A DNA stretch of 50,612 nucleotides from an uncultured Chloracidobacterium sp. (GCA_937941715.1 CALDGX010000243.1:1-50612), one strand, 5' to 3'. Positions 15,840 to 25,390 are shown, numbered from the stretch's first letter. The notes: a model not told the origin generated them from the sequence alone. Program-made: numbers and translations.

Positions 15840-18800
15840 ATGGAAGACGGCTCAAAGAACAAAAAGACACTGACCGGTCTCGCCGCCCGCCTCGGCAGGC
15901 TGCCGAGCGATAAAAAGCGGGCCGCACTCGAGATAAGCGCGGCACTCGCCGGGGTCAGTCTGCGGGTCAGCCGCGAATTTGTCGGGGCCGTACCGCGTGC
16001 CGCAAAATTGCTGTCGGCCGAGGACCTGCGGCTGTGGGGCGAGATGGGCCGGCGGCTGGCGATGGGCAATGCCGACATCGGAACCGCATTTTTCGCCGAG
16101 GGCGTGGCCGGGCTCAAGCCCGTGCCCGAGGTCGCGAGGGCGGCCGTTTTTCAAATCTGCACGCGGCAATTGGTGCTTTCGAGTTCGATCGCACTTGAGA
16201 CGTTTCGGGTCGTGCCGAACATTGCCCGTGAGGTCGGCGACGCTGAGCTGCTGGCCGAGATCCTTGCGGTCGCGTTTGAGATCGCGCAGCGGTCGGCCAA
16301 GCACAGTGCCGAATTTCTGCAGCACACGCCGGCGGTCGCGGCCGCTCTGAGATCGTCGGACGGCGGCGGCGAAGTGGCGGCCGAGGCCATCGCACTTGCC
16401 CGCCAGTTTGCCGAGCGGACGGGCGGAATGACCGCCGACCTGTGGGCCGGGCTGCCCGACGCCCTTGCGAAGGTCTCGGCGCCCAACGCCGTCAGGCTGC
16501 TGCGTTGTGCCGGACAATTTCTGGAATTCGGCGGCAGCGTGACACTGCACTTTGTCGCGTCGGGCGCCGATGTGCTCGGTGCCGCCGATACCGTCTTTGA
16601 TGATTGGACGCTGGTCGCACGCACCGTCGCGCGTCATGGCAACGCCGTCCTGATCGCATTTTTGCGGGCCACGCCGAAGGTCATCGCCGCCCTCACTCGC
16701 AACAAGCGTGAGGACCACAGCGAGGCCGTTTCCCGCGTGCTGCAACTGACGGCAAAGATCGCCGTATCGGACGCCGAAAGTGCCCTCGCCGCCTTTAAGT
16801 CGAGCGCGTCGGCACTGCGGAGCGTGTCGCTTGAACAGTTTGAAGAGTGGATCGGCAGCGGCATCGAGGACCACGCGGGTGACTCGTCAAAGGCACGCCG
16901 CAGCTATTTTGCCCTCGAAACCCGCGAGTCGACGTCGCGGCTGCAGCAGGCGCGTTCCGGATTGCCGCTCGAAAAGGTCCAGGGCGTCCTGCGAATGTAC
17001 GTCGAGGCGCTGACCGGCAAGGAGGTCGAGATCGCCCCGATCACCGAATTGCCTCAGGAATCGCGGATCGGTGACGGCAAGACGATCTATCTGCCGACGT
17101 CGGTGACCGAGTTTGATGACGACGAGATGGACTTTCGGCTCTACAAGGTGCTCGCCGCTCACGGCGCCGGACAGATCGAATTTGGCACATTTGAACGCGA
17201 CACTGCCGAACTCAAGGCCGCCTATGCCGAGCTGAGCGAGCTTTACGAGGCGACGGCCGACGAGACCGACGCATTCTCGCTGGCGGGTTATATCGAGGAC
17301 GTTCAGAAAGGCAAACGTGCTCTGTCGGATGATGAGGCCGCCGCCGAAAAGCGTCAAAAACGAAAAAAACTGCCGAAGGGCTCGGATTATCGGGCGGTGC
17401 TGACTGCGTTTCCGGAACCGCGGCTCGCCCGCAGGATATTCGGCACGATGGAGAACGCGAGGATCGATAGCCGTCTTCGCGGCAGCTATCGCGGACTGAG
17501 AAAGGACCTCGACCTGATGCAGAGCTTTCTGCGTGAGCACCGGCCGTATATCTTTGACCTGCCGATGCATCAGGTGCCGTTCGAGCTTCTGTTTCAGATA
17601 ACGATGTGCGGCGGTGCGACCGACGACGCCCGAAAGTTTTACGGCCAGATCGTATCCGAGGTCGAGACCATCGTCGAAAAGTACGTCGCGTTCGGCGGCG
17701 ATAGCGGCGACGACGCTTCGACCGTGGCCGATTCGATAATGGCGACGAGCCGCGTTTACACGCTCTTTCAATCGGTCACGCCCGAACAGAATCAGGAGGC
17801 CGAACCGGAGCAGTCCGACGACAAGAGCGAGTTTGCCTACGATGACAAGGACGCGGCCGAGGCGGTGACCGAGGATCAGGTGAAACGCGAAAAGCCAAAA
17901 GAGACCAAGGACGTTTCGGACCTGTTCAACGCATGGAACAGCCTCGACGATGAGGGCGAGCCGGACGAACTGCAGGGCTCGGAGGCGTGGTCGCAAAGCG
18001 AGGTGCCCGAGCAGGCTCTTGAGGCGGACGACGTCGCCTTTGCCTACGACGAATGGGACCGCGAGCTGAACGATCACCGCGTCGGCTGGAGCCGCGTGAT
18101 CGAAAAGAAGGTCAAGCTCGGCGACCGCACGTTTGTCGAACTCGCCCGCACACGTTATCGCGGCGTTATTTCGTCGATCAGGCATCAGTTTCAACTGATG
18201 AAACCTGAAAATCTGACACGGGTCAATCGCGAACTCGACGGCGAAGACTACGATCTGAACGCGCTGGTCGATTTTGTCGTCGATCGCCGGGCCGACGGCC
18301 AACAGTCCGAGAATATCTATACCAAACGCCTGCGCAAACAGCGTGATGTCGCCGTTTCGCTGCTGCTCGACCAATCCAGCTCGACGGCCCGCACCATTAC
18401 CCGCAATCCGCTGCAGCCATATACGCATCCGGGTCGGCGGATCATCGAGATCGAAAAGGAAGGGCTCGTTTTGATGAGCGAGGCACTCGAGGCGGTCGGC
18501 GACGTGTATTCGATAAACGGCTTTACGAGCGAGGGCCGCCGCAACGTAAAGTTTTATGTCGTCAAGGATTTTTCGGAAAAGTACTCCGACGAGATCGAGC
18601 GGCGCATCGGCGGCATTACGTTTCAGAACAACACACGGCTCGGTGCCGCCATCCGCCACGCGGCCTACAAGCTGCTGCGGCAGGAATCGCGCACCAAGCT
18701 GCTCATAATACTGACCGACGGCCGGCCGTACGACCATGATTACGGCGACGCGCGGTACGCCCGTGAGGACGTTCGCGAGGCACTGACCGAGGCTAAAATG

Positions 18801-18950
18801 AGCGGCATTACGCCGTTTTGCATCACGATCGACCGCGAATCCGAAAGCGAGCTCCGGGACCTTTACGGCGATGTCGGCTACACCATCATCGACGACGTCC
18901 TCAGCCTGCCCGAACGAATGCCGAATATTTACCGGCGGCTGACAAGTTGA
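15840..18950 (+). CDS. VWA-domain protein of the NorD/CbbO type
   Basis: 1036 cytoplasmic residues. The N-terminal ~350 are helical and repeat-like. The middle (about 370-650) includes the stretch REHRPYIFDLPMHQVPFE, seen in NorD/CbbO proteins. An acidic linker follows (about 660-760). The C-terminal VWA domain begins at ~835, with MIDAS motif D844-Q-S-S-S and the later T and D (NNTRLG, LTDGRPY). Such proteins act as adaptors for MoxR-type AAA+ ATPases (CbbQ/NorQ) that activate enzymes. No such ATPase, RuBisCO or nitric oxide reductase gene is in the window, so the client is unknown. The length exceeds the usual ~600-800 residues because of the N-terminal part. Confidence 0.88.
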   Translation: MEDGSKNKKTLTGLAARLGRLPSDKKRAALEISAALAGVSLRVSREFVGAVPRAAKLLSAEDLRLWGEMGRRLAMGNADIGTAFFAEGVAGLKPVPEVARAAVFQICTRQLVLSSSIALETFRVVPNIAREVGDAELLAEILAVAFEIAQRSAKHSAEFLQHTPAVAAALRSSDGGGEVAAEAIALARQFAERTGGMTADLWAGLPDALAKVSAPNAVRLLRCAGQFLEFGGSVTLHFVASGADVLGAADTVFDDWTLVARTVARHGNAVLIAFLRATPKVIAALTRNKREDHSEAVSRVLQLTAKIAVSDAESALAAFKSSASALRSVSLEQFEEWIGSGIEDHAGDSSKARRSYFALETRESTSRLQQARSGLPLEKVQGVLRMYVEALTGKEVEIAPITELPQESRIGDGKTIYLPTSVTEFDDDEMDFRLYKVLAAHGAGQIEFGTFERDTAELKAAYAELSELYEATADETDAFSLAGYIEDVQKGKRALSDDEAAAEKRQKRKKLPKGSDYRAVLTAFPEPRLARRIFGTMENARIDSRLRGSYRGLRKDLDLMQSFLREHRPYIFDLPMHQVPFELLFQITMCGGATDDARKFYGQIVSEVETIVEKYVAFGGDSGDDASTVADSIMATSRVYTLFQSVTPEQNQEAEPEQSDDKSEFAYDDKDAAEAVTEDQVKREKPKETKDVSDLFNAWNSLDDEGEPDELQGSEAWSQSEVPEQALEADDVAFAYDEWDRELNDHRVGWSRVIEKKVKLGDRTFVELARTRYRGVISSIRHQFQLMKPENLTRVNRELDGEDYDLNALVDFVVDRRADGQQSENIYTKRLRKQRDVAVSLLLDQSSSTARTITRNPLQPYTHPGRRIIEIEKEGLVLMSEALEAVGDVYSINGFTSEGRRNVKFYVVKDFSEKYSDEIERRIGGITFQNNTRLGAAIRHAAYKLLRQESRTKLLIILTDGRPYDHDYGDARYAREDVREALTEAKMSGITPFCITIDRESESELRDLYGDVGYTIIDDVLSLPERMPNIYRRLTS

Positions 18951-19017
18951 CCGCCTGAAACACGATCCGCCGGAAAATGCCAGGCACGGGTTATTCTGCT
19001 AACGTTGTCATCACGTT

Positions 19018-20916
19018 ATGAATATCATCTCGCTCGAAAATGTTTCGAAAAACTACGGTTTCAAGCCGTTGTTCGAGGGCGTGACGCTGGGCCTTGACGA
19101 AAAGGACAATATCGGCATCATCGGCGCCAACGGTTCGGGCAAATCGACGCTGCTCAAGGTCATCGCCGGCCTTGAGGAACCGGACACGGGCCGCGTCGTT
19201 CGGGCAAAGGGCAAGTCGCTCGCCTTTCTGGCCCAAAATCCGCAGTTCGACGACAGCCTGACCGTTCTCGAAACGATCTTCGCCTCGAGCGGCGGCGTGA
19301 TGCGGACGATCCTCGAATACGAGACCGCCTGTCACGATCTGGCGGCCGGGAACGACAGTCCGAAACTGCTCGAACGCGTCGCCGAACTGCAGCACGAACT
19401 CGAGATGAACGGCGGTTGGGAGATCGAGACCAACGCCCGCACCGTGCTCTCGCAATTGGCGATCAACGACACGTCGGCGCTGATGGGCACTTTGTCCGGC
19501 GGCCAGCGAAAACGTGTCGCGCTCGCTCACGAGTTGATATTCAAGCCCGACATCCTCATCCTGGACGAACCGACCAATCACCTCGACGCCGATACGATCG
19601 AGTGGCTCGAGGCGTATCTGGCGCGGTACACGGGCGTTCTGCTGCTGGTCACACACGACCGCTATTTTCTCGACCGCGTGACCGACCGCATCTTCGAGGT
19701 CGACCGCGGCGAGGTGCAGAGCTTTGCCGGCAACTACGCTTACTACCTCGAAAAGAAGGCTGACCAGGAAGAGCTTCGGGCGGTCGAGGGCCACAAGCGC
19801 GAGCAGCTTATTAAAAAAGAGCTGGCATGGCTCCGCCGCGGGGCCAAGGCGCGGACCCGCAAATCGAAACACCGCATCGAGGCTGCCCACGCACTGATGG
19901 CGGTGCCCAAGGAGCAAGCCAAAGGAGAGGTCGACATCGCCATCGGCTCAAAACGGCTCGGTTCCAAGGTCATCGAGATCAACGGCGTATCGAGATCGTA
20001 CGGCGACAACGTGCTGATCGACGATCTTACATATCTGGTCAAGCGGGACGACCGAATCGGCATCATCGGTGCCAACGGCTCGGGCAAAACGACCCTGCTC
20101 GATATGATCACCGGCCGCGTCGCCCCGAGCAGCGGCAGCATCGAGATCGGCCAGACCGTCCATATCGGTTATTACGACCAGGAGAGCCGGGCGCTCAACG
20201 ACGAGCAGCGAGTGATCGACTATATCCGCGACGTCGCCGAGTACGTGACGACGGTCGACGGCACTCAGATCACGGCCGGCAAGATGCTCGAAAAATTCTT
20301 GTTCTCGCCGGCGGCTCAATACGCCGTTATCGGCAACCTTTCCGGCGGCGAAAGACGCCGGCTGTATCTGTTGCGGATATTGATGGGTTCGCCGAATGTA
20401 CTGCTGCTTGACGAGCCGACCAACGACCTCGACATTCCGACGCTGATCGCCCTCGAGGAGTATCTCGACGATTTTGCCGGGGCATTGATCGTCGTCAGCC
20501 ACGACCGGTATTTCCTCGACAGAACGGTCGAGAGCATTTTTCGATTTGAGCCCGGCGGCCATGTCCGCGAATACGCCGGCGATTTTTCGGCATATATGGA
20601 GCGTCGGCAAAGCGAAGAGGCCGAACGCAAAGAGCGTGAGGCGGCACAGGCTGCGGCCGCGGCCCCGTCGACGCCTGCCGCGCAAAAGCCGAAGTCCAAC
20701 AAGCTGTCGTTCAAGGAGCTTCGCGAGTTTGAGGCGATCGAACAGCGTATCGCCGAGACCGAAAAACGCCTGCCCGAGATCGACGCCGAACTCGCCGCTT
20801 CGGCCAGCGACGCGGGCCGGGTGCACGAGCTTTTTGTCGAACAGCAGATGCTCAATGAAAGGCTCGAGGCCGACCTCGAACGCTGGGCCGAACTCGCCGA
20901 AAGACACGAAATTTGA
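19018..20916 (+). CDS. ABC-F family ATPase, Uup-like
   Basis: 632 residues with two ABC cassettes in one chain and no membrane part. Walker A motifs are GANGSGKST (36-44) and a second GANGSGKTT. Signatures are LSGGQRKR and LSGGERRR, and both Walker B motifs read LLDEPTN or LILDEPTN. The linker between cassettes is basic (WLRRGAKARTRKSKHR). After an Ala/Pro stretch, the last ~70 residues form a coiled coil like the DNA-binding C-domain of Uup. ABC-F proteins act on ribosomes; Uup is also linked to replication and transposon excision. EttA is less likely because of the coiled-coil tail. It stands alone, with 33 bp to the next gene. Confidence 0.93.
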   Translation: MNIISLENVSKNYGFKPLFEGVTLGLDEKDNIGIIGANGSGKSTLLKVIAGLEEPDTGRVVRAKGKSLAFLAQNPQFDDSLTVLETIFASSGGVMRTILEYETACHDLAAGNDSPKLLERVAELQHELEMNGGWEIETNARTVLSQLAINDTSALMGTLSGGQRKRVALAHELIFKPDILILDEPTNHLDADTIEWLEAYLARYTGVLLLVTHDRYFLDRVTDRIFEVDRGEVQSFAGNYAYYLEKKADQEELRAVEGHKREQLIKKELAWLRRGAKARTRKSKHRIEAAHALMAVPKEQAKGEVDIAIGSKRLGSKVIEINGVSRSYGDNVLIDDLTYLVKRDDRIGIIGANGSGKTTLLDMITGRVAPSSGSIEIGQTVHIGYYDQESRALNDEQRVIDYIRDVAEYVTTVDGTQITAGKMLEKFLFSPAAQYAVIGNLSGGERRRLYLLRILMGSPNVLLLDEPTNDLDIPTLIALEEYLDDFAGALIVVSHDRYFLDRTVESIFRFEPGGHVREYAGDFSAYMERRQSEEAERKEREAAQAAAAAPSTPAAQKPKSNKLSFKELREFEAIEQRIAETEKRLPEIDAELAASASDAGRVHELFVEQQMLNERLEADLERWAELAERHEI

Positions 20917-20949
20917 CCGCAGGTCCGCCCAAATTGTTAATATTGTCGT

Positions 20950-22107
20950 ATGAAACGCCGAAAGTTCGCGGACATTCTGATAATTTGCAGTGCGGTGCTG
21001 TTTGCGGCCTGCGGTGCGGCGGCAACCGGATTTGGCGAAAACCAGATCTTTGAGACCGGGGCCAAGGACGCCCGGTTCAGGGTCGAGACGGTCGCCTCGG
21101 GGCTCGAGGTGCCGTGGGGTTTCGCGTGGCTGCCTAATAAAGACCTGATCTTTACCGAGCGTCCGGGCCGAGTCCGCATCATCGAGAACGGCAAACTGCG
21201 GACCGAGCCGGTATTTGTCGTGCCGGACGTCGAGCCTTCGGGTGAGAGCGGCTTGATGGACATCGCGCTTCATCCTGATTTTGCCAAAAACGGCTTTGTC
21301 TATCTCGCGTACGCCTACAACAAAGAGGGCAAACGCGTGAAGGTAATGCGTTACAAATACGCGGGCGGCAAGTTTACCGAGCCAAAGGCGATCATCGAGG
21401 ACGTGCCCGGCGCGCCCAATCACGCCGGTATGCGGTGCCGGTTCGGCCCTGACGGCAAACTGTACGTCACGACCGGCGATTCGACCGACTGGCCGCTGGC
21501 ACAAAAGCTGGATTCGCTGGTCGGCAAGACCCTGCGGCTCAATGATGACGGCACCGTGCCGGCGGACAACCCATTCGCCAAAACGCCCGGTGCCCGGCCC
21601 GAAGTTTGGAGCTACGGCCATCGGAACGCACAGGGCCTGGCGTGGCAGCCGGGATCGGGCCTGATGTTTCAGACCGAACACGGCCCAAGTTCGTTCGAGG
21701 GCAAAGGTTCAGGCGGCGACGAGGTAAATATCGTCGAGGCGGGCAAGAATCTGGGCTGGCCCGAGATACACCACAATGAAAAACGCGAGGGAATGATCTC
21801 GCCGCTGCTCGAATACAGTCCGGCATGCGCTCCCGGCAGCGGGATGTTCTACAACGGGGCCGCGTTTCTGGCGTTTAAGGGAAATTTCTTTTTTGGCTGC
21901 CTGCGCGGAGCCCGCATCATCAGGGTCGTGCTCAACGGCCGCAGTGTCGCGTCGCAGGAGAACCTGATCGAAGGCACGGTCGGCCGGATCCGCGAAATGT
22001 CCGAGGGGCCGGACGGGTTTATCTACTTTTCGACCTCGAACCGCGACGGCCGGGCAAACCCGGGCAAGGACGACGATCGGATACTCCGGCTGGTTCCGGC
22101 CAAATAG
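20950..22107 (+). CDS. PQQ-dependent sugar dehydrogenase-like propeller, probable lipoprotein
   Basis: 385 residues of the soluble glucose dehydrogenase (GDH-B/YliI) family, a six-bladed propeller that oxidises aldose sugars in the periplasm with PQQ. The N-terminus is a signal peptide ending FAACG, a near-lipobox, so it may be lipid-anchored. Family landmarks include VPWGFAWLP at the start, NHAGMRCRFGPDGKLYVTTGD with the likely catalytic His, GHRNAQGLAW, and GGDEVN near the Ca/PQQ site. It lies 33 bp after the ABC-F gene and converges with PPK2 9 bp away. Whether the cell makes PQQ cannot be told here. Confidence 0.9.
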   Translation: MKRRKFADILIICSAVLFAACGAAATGFGENQIFETGAKDARFRVETVASGLEVPWGFAWLPNKDLIFTERPGRVRIIENGKLRTEPVFVVPDVEPSGESGLMDIALHPDFAKNGFVYLAYAYNKEGKRVKVMRYKYAGGKFTEPKAIIEDVPGAPNHAGMRCRFGPDGKLYVTTGDSTDWPLAQKLDSLVGKTLRLNDDGTVPADNPFAKTPGARPEVWSYGHRNAQGLAWQPGSGLMFQTEHGPSSFEGKGSGGDEVNIVEAGKNLGWPEIHHNEKREGMISPLLEYSPACAPGSGMFYNGAAFLAFKGNFFFGCLRGARIIRVVLNGRSVASQENLIEGTVGRIREMSEGPDGFIYFSTSNRDGRANPGKDDDRILRLVPAK

Positions 22108-22116
22108 GCTCGGCGG

Positions 22117-23082
22117 TCACTTCTTTGACTTCTTCGATCCGGACGGCTTTTTCTTACCGTCATCGGCCGGTGACGGCTTTTTCACCAACAAGTGCGGGGC
22201 GATCTCGCCCTCGAGTATCTTTTTGGCTTGCTGCAGTTCGACCAAACGCTCGGGGCTGACGACCGGATAAGACATCTTGAGTGACTCTAGTTTGCGGACG
22301 ATGATCTCAGAGATCGCCAGCCGCGTGAACCACTTTTTGTCCGCGGGAATGACATACCAAGGGGCGTGATCGGTCGACGTTTCTTGCATCGCGTCCTCGT
22401 AGGCATTCATATAGTCATCCCAAAAGACGCGTTCCTTGGCGTCGCCGGCCGAAAATTTCCAGTTTTTCTCGGGAATATCGATCCGTTCAAGAAAGCGCTT
22501 TTTCTGCTCGTCTTTTGAAACGTGGAGAAAGAATTTGAGGACGTGTGTCCCATTCTCGGTCAGGTGCTGCTCCCAATCGCGTATCTGACGAAAGCGTTTT
22601 TTCCAGATGAACTTGTCGTTCTTGACCTTGTCCGGCAGCTGTTGGAGCTGCAGGATCCCCGAATGAACGCGTACCACGAGCACTTCCTCGTAATGCGAGC
22701 GGTTAAAGATGCCGATCCGGCCGCGTTCGGGCAGTGCCTTCTGGCACCGCCAGAGAAAATCGTGATCGATCTCCTCCGTTGACGGCTGTTTGAATGAGGT
22801 CACCTGACAACCCTGCGGATTGAGCCCGCTCATGACGTGCTTGATCGCACCATCCTTGCCGGCGGCGTCCATCGCTTGAAAAATGATCAGCAGTGAGTGA
22901 ACATTTTGAGCGTAAAGGATATCCTGAAGCTCGGTGAGGCGCTCGATATTTTTGGCCAGGTCGGCGACGGCCATCTTCTTGTCGGTGTAGCCGCCGGAAT
23001 GGTCGGTCGGGTGATTGTCGAGTTCGACCTTTGAGCCCTCAGCGACGCGAAATCGATCGATATCAAATTTATTTTTAGCCAT
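22117..23082 (-). CDS. Polyphosphate kinase 2 family protein (class III-like)
   Basis: A 321-residue polyphosphate:nucleotide phosphotransferase, which uses polyphosphate to phosphorylate AMP/ADP-type nucleotides in the cytoplasm. Walker A appears as MDAAGKDGAIKH (71-82), Walker B and lid as GIFNRSHYEE (124-133). The run GLNPQGCQVTSFKQPS is typical of the PPK2 class that accepts mono- and diphosphates. The C-terminus is a Lys-rich tail. I start at 23082 (MAKNKFDIDR); upstream in-frame codons run into the neighbouring gene on the other strand. It is divergent from the next gene with only 25 bp between start codons. Confidence 0.93.
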   Translation of the reverse strand: MAKNKFDIDRFRVAEGSKVELDNHPTDHSGGYTDKKMAVADLAKNIERLTELQDILYAQNVHSLLIIFQAMDAAGKDGAIKHVMSGLNPQGCQVTSFKQPSTEEIDHDFLWRCQKALPERGRIGIFNRSHYEEVLVVRVHSGILQLQQLPDKVKNDKFIWKKRFRQIRDWEQHLTENGTHVLKFFLHVSKDEQKKRFLERIDIPEKNWKFSAGDAKERVFWDDYMNAYEDAMQETSTDHAPWYVIPADKKWFTRLAISEIIVRKLESLKMSYPVVSPERLVELQQAKKILEGEIAPHLLVKKPSPADDGKKKPSGSKKSKK

Positions 23083-23087
23083 CAAGT

Positions 23088-23107
23088 ACACGAATACCAC
23101 GAAAACG
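23088..23107 (+). repeat. Short simple repeat before the sorbosone dehydrogenase-like gene
   Basis: TACACGAATACCACGAAAAC is built from two units of about 10 nt with the core CACGAA. It fills the 25-bp gap between two divergent start codons. Similar decamer phrases occur at 27556-27594 and 30701-30730, also just before start codons. Confidence 0.4.
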
Positions 23108-24298
23108 ATGAAAATACTACCGCTTCTGTTGACACTCTTGATCGCGAGCAGCGCTTTCGGCCAGCCAAAACTGGTGCCTACACGGGTAGCCCTGAAGAAC
23201 GGCAAATCGTTTACGCTGAACATCGCCGACGGTTTTGAAATAATTCCCGCCGCCGAGGGGCTAAAACGCGTGCGGTTCTTTGCAAGATCGCCGGACGGCC
23301 GCATATTCGTGACGGATATGTACAACCTAACCGACAACAAACGCGGGACCGTATATATTCTGGACGGCTGGGATCCGGCAAAGGGCAAGTTTTCGAAGGT
23401 GATCCCGTACATGACCGGCCTGCACAACCCGAACAGCGTCCAGTTTTACCGCGATGCCGACGGCCAGGAGTGGTTTTACCTGGCTGAGACCGAAAAGCTG
23501 ACGAGGCGTAAATACACCCGCGGCGAGACCACGCCCACCGATACTCGCCCGCAGACGCTGGCGACGTTTCCGGACTACGGCCTGAGCTATAAGTACGGCG
23601 GATGGCACCTGACGCGGACGATCTCGTTCTCGCCGGACGGCAAACTCTACGTTTCGGTCGGGTCGAGCTGCAACGCGTGCGTCGAAAAGGAGAAGATCCG
23701 GGCGAGCATTGTTGAAATGAACCCCGACGGCACCGATCAGCGCGAATTTGCCCGCGGCCTGCGCAACGCGGTCGGCTTGAGGGCGATCGGCAATTTTGTA
23801 TTTGCGACCAATCAAGGGTCGGACCACCTCGGGCTGCAAAAGCCCGACGAAACGTTTTACGCTCTAAAGCGCGGGGCGGATTACGGCTGGCCGTATTGCC
23901 ATTCATCGAACGGCAAGATCTTTGCCGACCCGAAATTCAAACGTCCGGGCCAGTGTACGGGCGTGACCGCGCCGTACGCTTACTTTCCGGCCCGCTCGTC
24001 GGCGTTGGGGTTTGATTACTTTAACGATGATGACGCGGTTCCGGCGATCAAGGACGCTTTTCTCGTTTCGCTGCACGGTTCGACCAATAAGGCGATCGGC
24101 CACGGCTATAAGGTAGTAATTATGCGCAAGGGCGAGCGGCTGCAGGACTTTATCAACGGGTTTCTGCAACGCGGCGTGGTCAACGGACGCCCGTGCGACA
24201 TTATGAAACTCGACGCCAACTCGTTTTTGATGACGGACGATTTTTCGGGGATCGTTTACCTTGTGCGAAGAAAGGGCACAGTTACCGAGATATCATAG
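23108..24298 (+). CDS. Secreted sorbosone/glucose dehydrogenase-like propeller protein
   Basis: 396 residues with a signal peptide (1-18, ending AFGQP). The body is a beta-propeller like the L-sorbosone/PQQ glucose dehydrogenases. Landmarks are FARSPDGRIFVTDM near the start, ISFSPDGKLYVSVGSSCNAC in the middle, ARGLRNAVGL, and GADYGWPYCHSSNGK later. Cys residues (SCNAC, PYCHS, GQCTG) could form disulfides or hold a cofactor. I start at ATG 23108 because the signal peptide begins there; earlier in-frame codons overlap the PPK2 gene. It is related to the gene at 20950-22107 but only distantly. Substrate unknown. Confidence 0.88.
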   Translation: MKILPLLLTLLIASSAFGQPKLVPTRVALKNGKSFTLNIADGFEIIPAAEGLKRVRFFARSPDGRIFVTDMYNLTDNKRGTVYILDGWDPAKGKFSKVIPYMTGLHNPNSVQFYRDADGQEWFYLAETEKLTRRKYTRGETTPTDTRPQTLATFPDYGLSYKYGGWHLTRTISFSPDGKLYVSVGSSCNACVEKEKIRASIVEMNPDGTDQREFARGLRNAVGLRAIGNFVFATNQGSDHLGLQKPDETFYALKRGADYGWPYCHSSNGKIFADPKFKRPGQCTGVTAPYAYFPARSSALGFDYFNDDDAVPAIKDAFLVSLHGSTNKAIGHGYKVVIMRKGERLQDFINGFLQRGVVNGRPCDIMKLDANSFLMTDDFSGIVYLVRRKGTVTEIS

Positions 24299-24323
24299 TG
24301 CATCGGGCCGCGGAAACGAATTT

Positions 24324-24370
24324 GATGGCCGGACGGTGTAATTAGACGGCCATCTGTGATTAAATTTTTA
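24324..24370 (+). terminator. Terminator-like hairpin
   Basis: GATGGCC (24324-24330) and GGCCATC (24348-24354) form a perfect 7-bp stem with a 17-nt loop, followed within 10 nt by ATTTTTA. It lies between two same-strand genes. The large loop makes it a weak intrinsic terminator. Confidence 0.4.
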
Positions 24371-24376
24371 TAGATC

Positions 24377-25390
24377 ATGCTCAAACGTTACATGCACAAA
24401 CGCGAGCGGTATCACGCGTTTCTCGAAGATAACCGCGTCGTGCATCCGTTTGACTGGGGAACGGAATACATCACCGATAACGCCGAGGGCCGCGACCCGC
24501 GTGAGCTGTTCAGCGAATTCTCAAAATACACGATCGAGCACAGCGAAGATTTCTTCTGCTCGCCGGAGATCGCCGACTACAGCCTCAGCGGGGGACTTCT
24601 GACTTGGACCAGCGGCATCGAGACGCCGTCGAAAGAGAACAACACGGTCTATGCTTCGTATTTTCCGGCGGACGGCGGAAAAAAGGCCGCTATTCTCGTG
24701 CTGCCGCACTGGAACGCCAAGGCGGGCACCTATTTTGACCTCTGCAAAGTGTTCAACCGGCTAGGGTTTTCGGCCCTGCGGATGACGCTGCCGTATCACG
24801 AGGAACGAAAGCCGCCCGAGCTCGAACGTGCCGATTATCTCGTTGCCCCGAATGTCGGGCGAACGCTGCAGAGCCTGCGCCAGTCGGTCGTCGATACGCG
24901 CTCAGCCGTGCGTTGGCTCAAGTCGCAGGGCTATGAAAAGGTCGGCCTCGTCGGGACGAGTATCGGGTCGTGTGTAGGTTTTTTTGCTTTTGCCCACGAT
25001 ATGCAGATCGATACGGCCGTCTTTAACCACGTTTCGGGCTATGTCGCCGACGTCGTCTGGGAAGGCCTCTCGACCTATCACGTCAAAGAGGGCATCGGCG
25101 AGAATGTCGGCCTCGACGAACTTCGCGAATATTGGCTGCCGATCTCGCCGATGGCGTATATGGAACGCCTCGCAAAATTGCCGCCGCGGCCGCAGCGTTA
25201 TATCTATACGCTCTACGACCTGAGCTTTCCGGTCGACCTCTCACGCGACACGATGAACGCCCTCCGCCGCCACAAGATCAAACACAGCAAAGCCGCCATC
25301 CCCTGCGGCCATTACACGCTCGGCGAAAAACCGTGGGTCTATTACGACGGGTACAAGATAGTATCGTTCCTGCGGAAACACTTGAAATGA
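24377..25390 (+). CDS. Alpha/beta hydrolase, ABHD18-like
   Basis: 337 residues, no signal peptide. The alpha/beta-hydrolase core has the nucleophile elbow GTSIGS (about 195-200) and a late His in PCGHYTLGEKP. The acid residue is probably the Asp in LYDLSFPVDLS. The unusual N-terminal ~80 residues and the overall pattern recall the ABHD18 family, whose bacterial members have no settled substrate. The last residues (RKHLK) are echoed downstream of the next gene, see the repeat at 26371-26420. The gene ends 49 bp before fic. Confidence 0.85.
   Translation: MLKRYMHKRERYHAFLEDNRVVHPFDWGTEYITDNAEGRDPRELFSEFSKYTIEHSEDFFCSPEIADYSLSGGLLTWTSGIETPSKENNTVYASYFPADGGKKAAILVLPHWNAKAGTYFDLCKVFNRLGFSALRMTLPYHEERKPPELERADYLVAPNVGRTLQSLRQSVVDTRSAVRWLKSQGYEKVGLVGTSIGSCVGFFAFAHDMQIDTAVFNHVSGYVADVVWEGLSTYHVKEGIGENVGLDELREYWLPISPMAYMERLAKLPPRPQRYIYTLYDLSFPVDLSRDTMNALRRHKIKHSKAAIPCGHYTLGEKPWVYYDGYKIVSFLRKHLK

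Noticed and set aside
15852..16874. Open frame of 340 codons on the minus strand opposite the start of the VWA gene
   Set aside because: Composition-driven shadow with no motif or start signal.
16887..18737. Open frame of 616 codons on the minus strand opposite the VWA gene
   Set aside because: It mirrors the codon pattern of a real GC-rich gene, has no ribosome site and no recognisable domain; the plus-strand protein has clear family motifs.
19948..21681. Open frame of 577 codons on the minus strand across the ABC-F and sugar dehydrogenase genes
   Set aside because: It spans two well-supported genes on the other strand and shows no domain; an effect of high GC at third positions.
23015..23107. 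Longer N-terminus for the sorbosone dehydrogenase-like protein
   Set aside because: It overlaps the PPK2 coding region and the true signal peptide starts at ATG 23108.
23083..23427. N-terminal extension of PPK2 on the minus strand
   Set aside because: It overlaps the neighbouring gene on the plus strand and does not resemble PPK2; the family N-terminus starts at 23082.
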